This document shows positions 5,261-5,586 of a stretch of 5,586 nucleotides of DNA, piece after piece. The notes under the pieces were generated by a model. That model was given only the letters and a program-made list of their open reading frames with translations, was not told where the DNA came from and did not search any database. A program made the translations under genes and the position numbers. The DNA lies in the NCBI GenBank assembly GCA_025935735.1, contig JAICUS010000413.1, forward strand, positions 1 to 5,586. The letters run 5' to 3'. How positions within the stretch are numbered: position 1 is the stretch's first letter; each line of letters starts with the position of its first letter. The DNA comes from Solirubrobacteraceae bacterium (GTDB taxonomy: Bacteria > Actinomycetota > Thermoleophilia > Solirubrobacterales > Solirubrobacteraceae).

Positions 5261-5586
5261 ATGACCACCTCGCTGGACGACTACTGCCCCGCCTGCGGAT
5301 ACCGCAAGACTCCGGGCGCGGAGTCGTGCCCGGACTGCGGCGCGCGGTTCGCCCCGGCTGCTCCCGAGCCCCCGCCGGCGCCGCCTCGCGCCACAGCCGC
5401 GGGCCCGGCCGCCGCGCCGCCCCCTCCGCCTCCCTCAGAGCCCGCTTCGTCCCGGACACCGGCCCCGCCCGCCGCGGCCGCGCCGCCCCCTCCGCCTCCC
5501 TCGGTGCCCGCTTCATCCCGGCCCGCGGAGTCGCCGCCGCCACCCTCGGTGCCCGCTTCATCCCGGCCCGCGGAGTCGCCGCCGCC
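5261..5586 (+). CDS. Zinc-ribbon protein with proline-rich repeats (partial, 3' end outside window)
   Basis: The first 108 codons of a longer gene are visible, open to the window edge. Residues 9-12 (CPAC) and 23-26 (CPDC), each followed by Gly, form a C-x2-C ... C-x2-C zinc ribbon of the short N-terminal type common in bacterial membrane or regulatory proteins. From residue about 31 the chain is almost only Pro, Ala, Ser and charged spacers, with PPPPS-(E/V)-PASSR repeated three times. It is probably a flexible linker to a C-terminal domain or membrane segment not seen here. ATG 5261 is the first plausible start in frame and leads directly into the zinc ribbon. The function is unknown. The minus-strand frame opposite it (5190-5561) is Arg/Ala-rich shadow sequence. 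Confidence 0.75.
   Translation, partial: MTTSLDDYCPACGYRKTPGAESCPDCGARFAPAAPEPPPAPPRATAAGPAAAPPPPPPSEPASSRTPAPPAAAAPPPPPPSVPASSRPAESPPPPSVPASSRPAESPP
5415..5586 (+). repeat. In-frame tandem repeats in the proline-rich linker
   Basis: A 45-bp unit (15 codons, starting TCG GTG CCC) occupies 5501-5545 and is repeated without mismatch from 5546 to the window edge (41 of 45 bp visible). An older, imperfect copy of part of it lies 66 bp upstream (5415-5436 matches 5481-5502), with the following PASSR codons also shared. Both periods are multiples of three, so the frame is kept. The exact identity of the last two units suggests recent duplication, and copy number may vary between strains. Confidence 0.85.

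Noticed and set aside
5190..5561. Minus-strand open frame opposite the zinc-ribbon gene, with MKRA-type repeats
   Set aside because: Its apparent repeats are simply the complement of the in-frame proline-rich repeats of the plus-strand gene, which has a sensible CxxC zinc ribbon start.

Overview
The window is about 5.6 kb of very GC-rich bacterial chromosome. Strong G/C third-position bias, no evident Shine-Dalgarno sequences, short TANNNT-type -10 boxes 6-7 nt upstream of start codons, and a large AAA/TPR/LuxR regulator all suggest a high-GC actinobacterium. My best guess is the class Thermoleophilia (Solirubrobacter/Conexibacter type). That placement is inference; no rRNA or other marker gene is present.

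Layout. (1) Positions 1-146 are intergenic and hold a small hairpin (A, 1-28) and one copy of an interspersed repeat (R1, 90-136). (2) Positions 147-1169, minus strand, encode a 340-aa PLP-dependent enzyme of the D-serine dehydratase / D-threonine aldolase-like family (alanine racemase N-terminal fold). (3) Positions 1170-1196 are a 27-bp divergent promoter region with an imperfect palindrome. (4) Positions 1197-4028, plus strand, encode a 943-aa LAL-type LuxR regulator (AAA ATPase, TPR-like middle, C-terminal HTH). (5) Positions 4096-4884, plus strand, encode a 262-aa class I SAM-dependent methyltransferase behind its own apparently leaderless promoter. (6) Positions 4885-5260 are a 376-bp intergenic region. 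It holds a GC hairpin just after the methyltransferase stop, an inverted copy of the repeat (R2), a perfect 18-bp-stem hairpin (B) and a third repeat copy (R3). (7) From 5261 to the window end, plus strand, is the start of a zinc-ribbon protein with a proline-rich, tandemly repeated linker; it is cut by the window edge.

How the genes may work together. The regulator and the PLP enzyme diverge from a 27-bp gap, so the regulator is a natural candidate for controlling itself and the D-amino-acid enzyme. That is inference from layout only. The methyltransferase lies 67 bp downstream of the regulator and may be partly co-transcribed, but it has its own promoter-like sequence. Nothing ties the zinc-ribbon gene to the others.

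The least ordinary signal is non-coding. A 25-bp core repeat occurs three times, twice within an identical 47-bp block, only in intergenic DNA. Downstream of both the PLP enzyme and the methyltransferase it lies in the same orientation relative to the gene, and each time it is followed 56-69 nt later by a hairpin built on the same stem core (AGTCGC / GCGACT, 7-nt loop). Around hairpin B two inverted copies form a symmetrical element of about 238 bp that resembles a REP/BIME or MITE-like unit. I see no CRISPR array, tRNA, rRNA, transposase or defence system.
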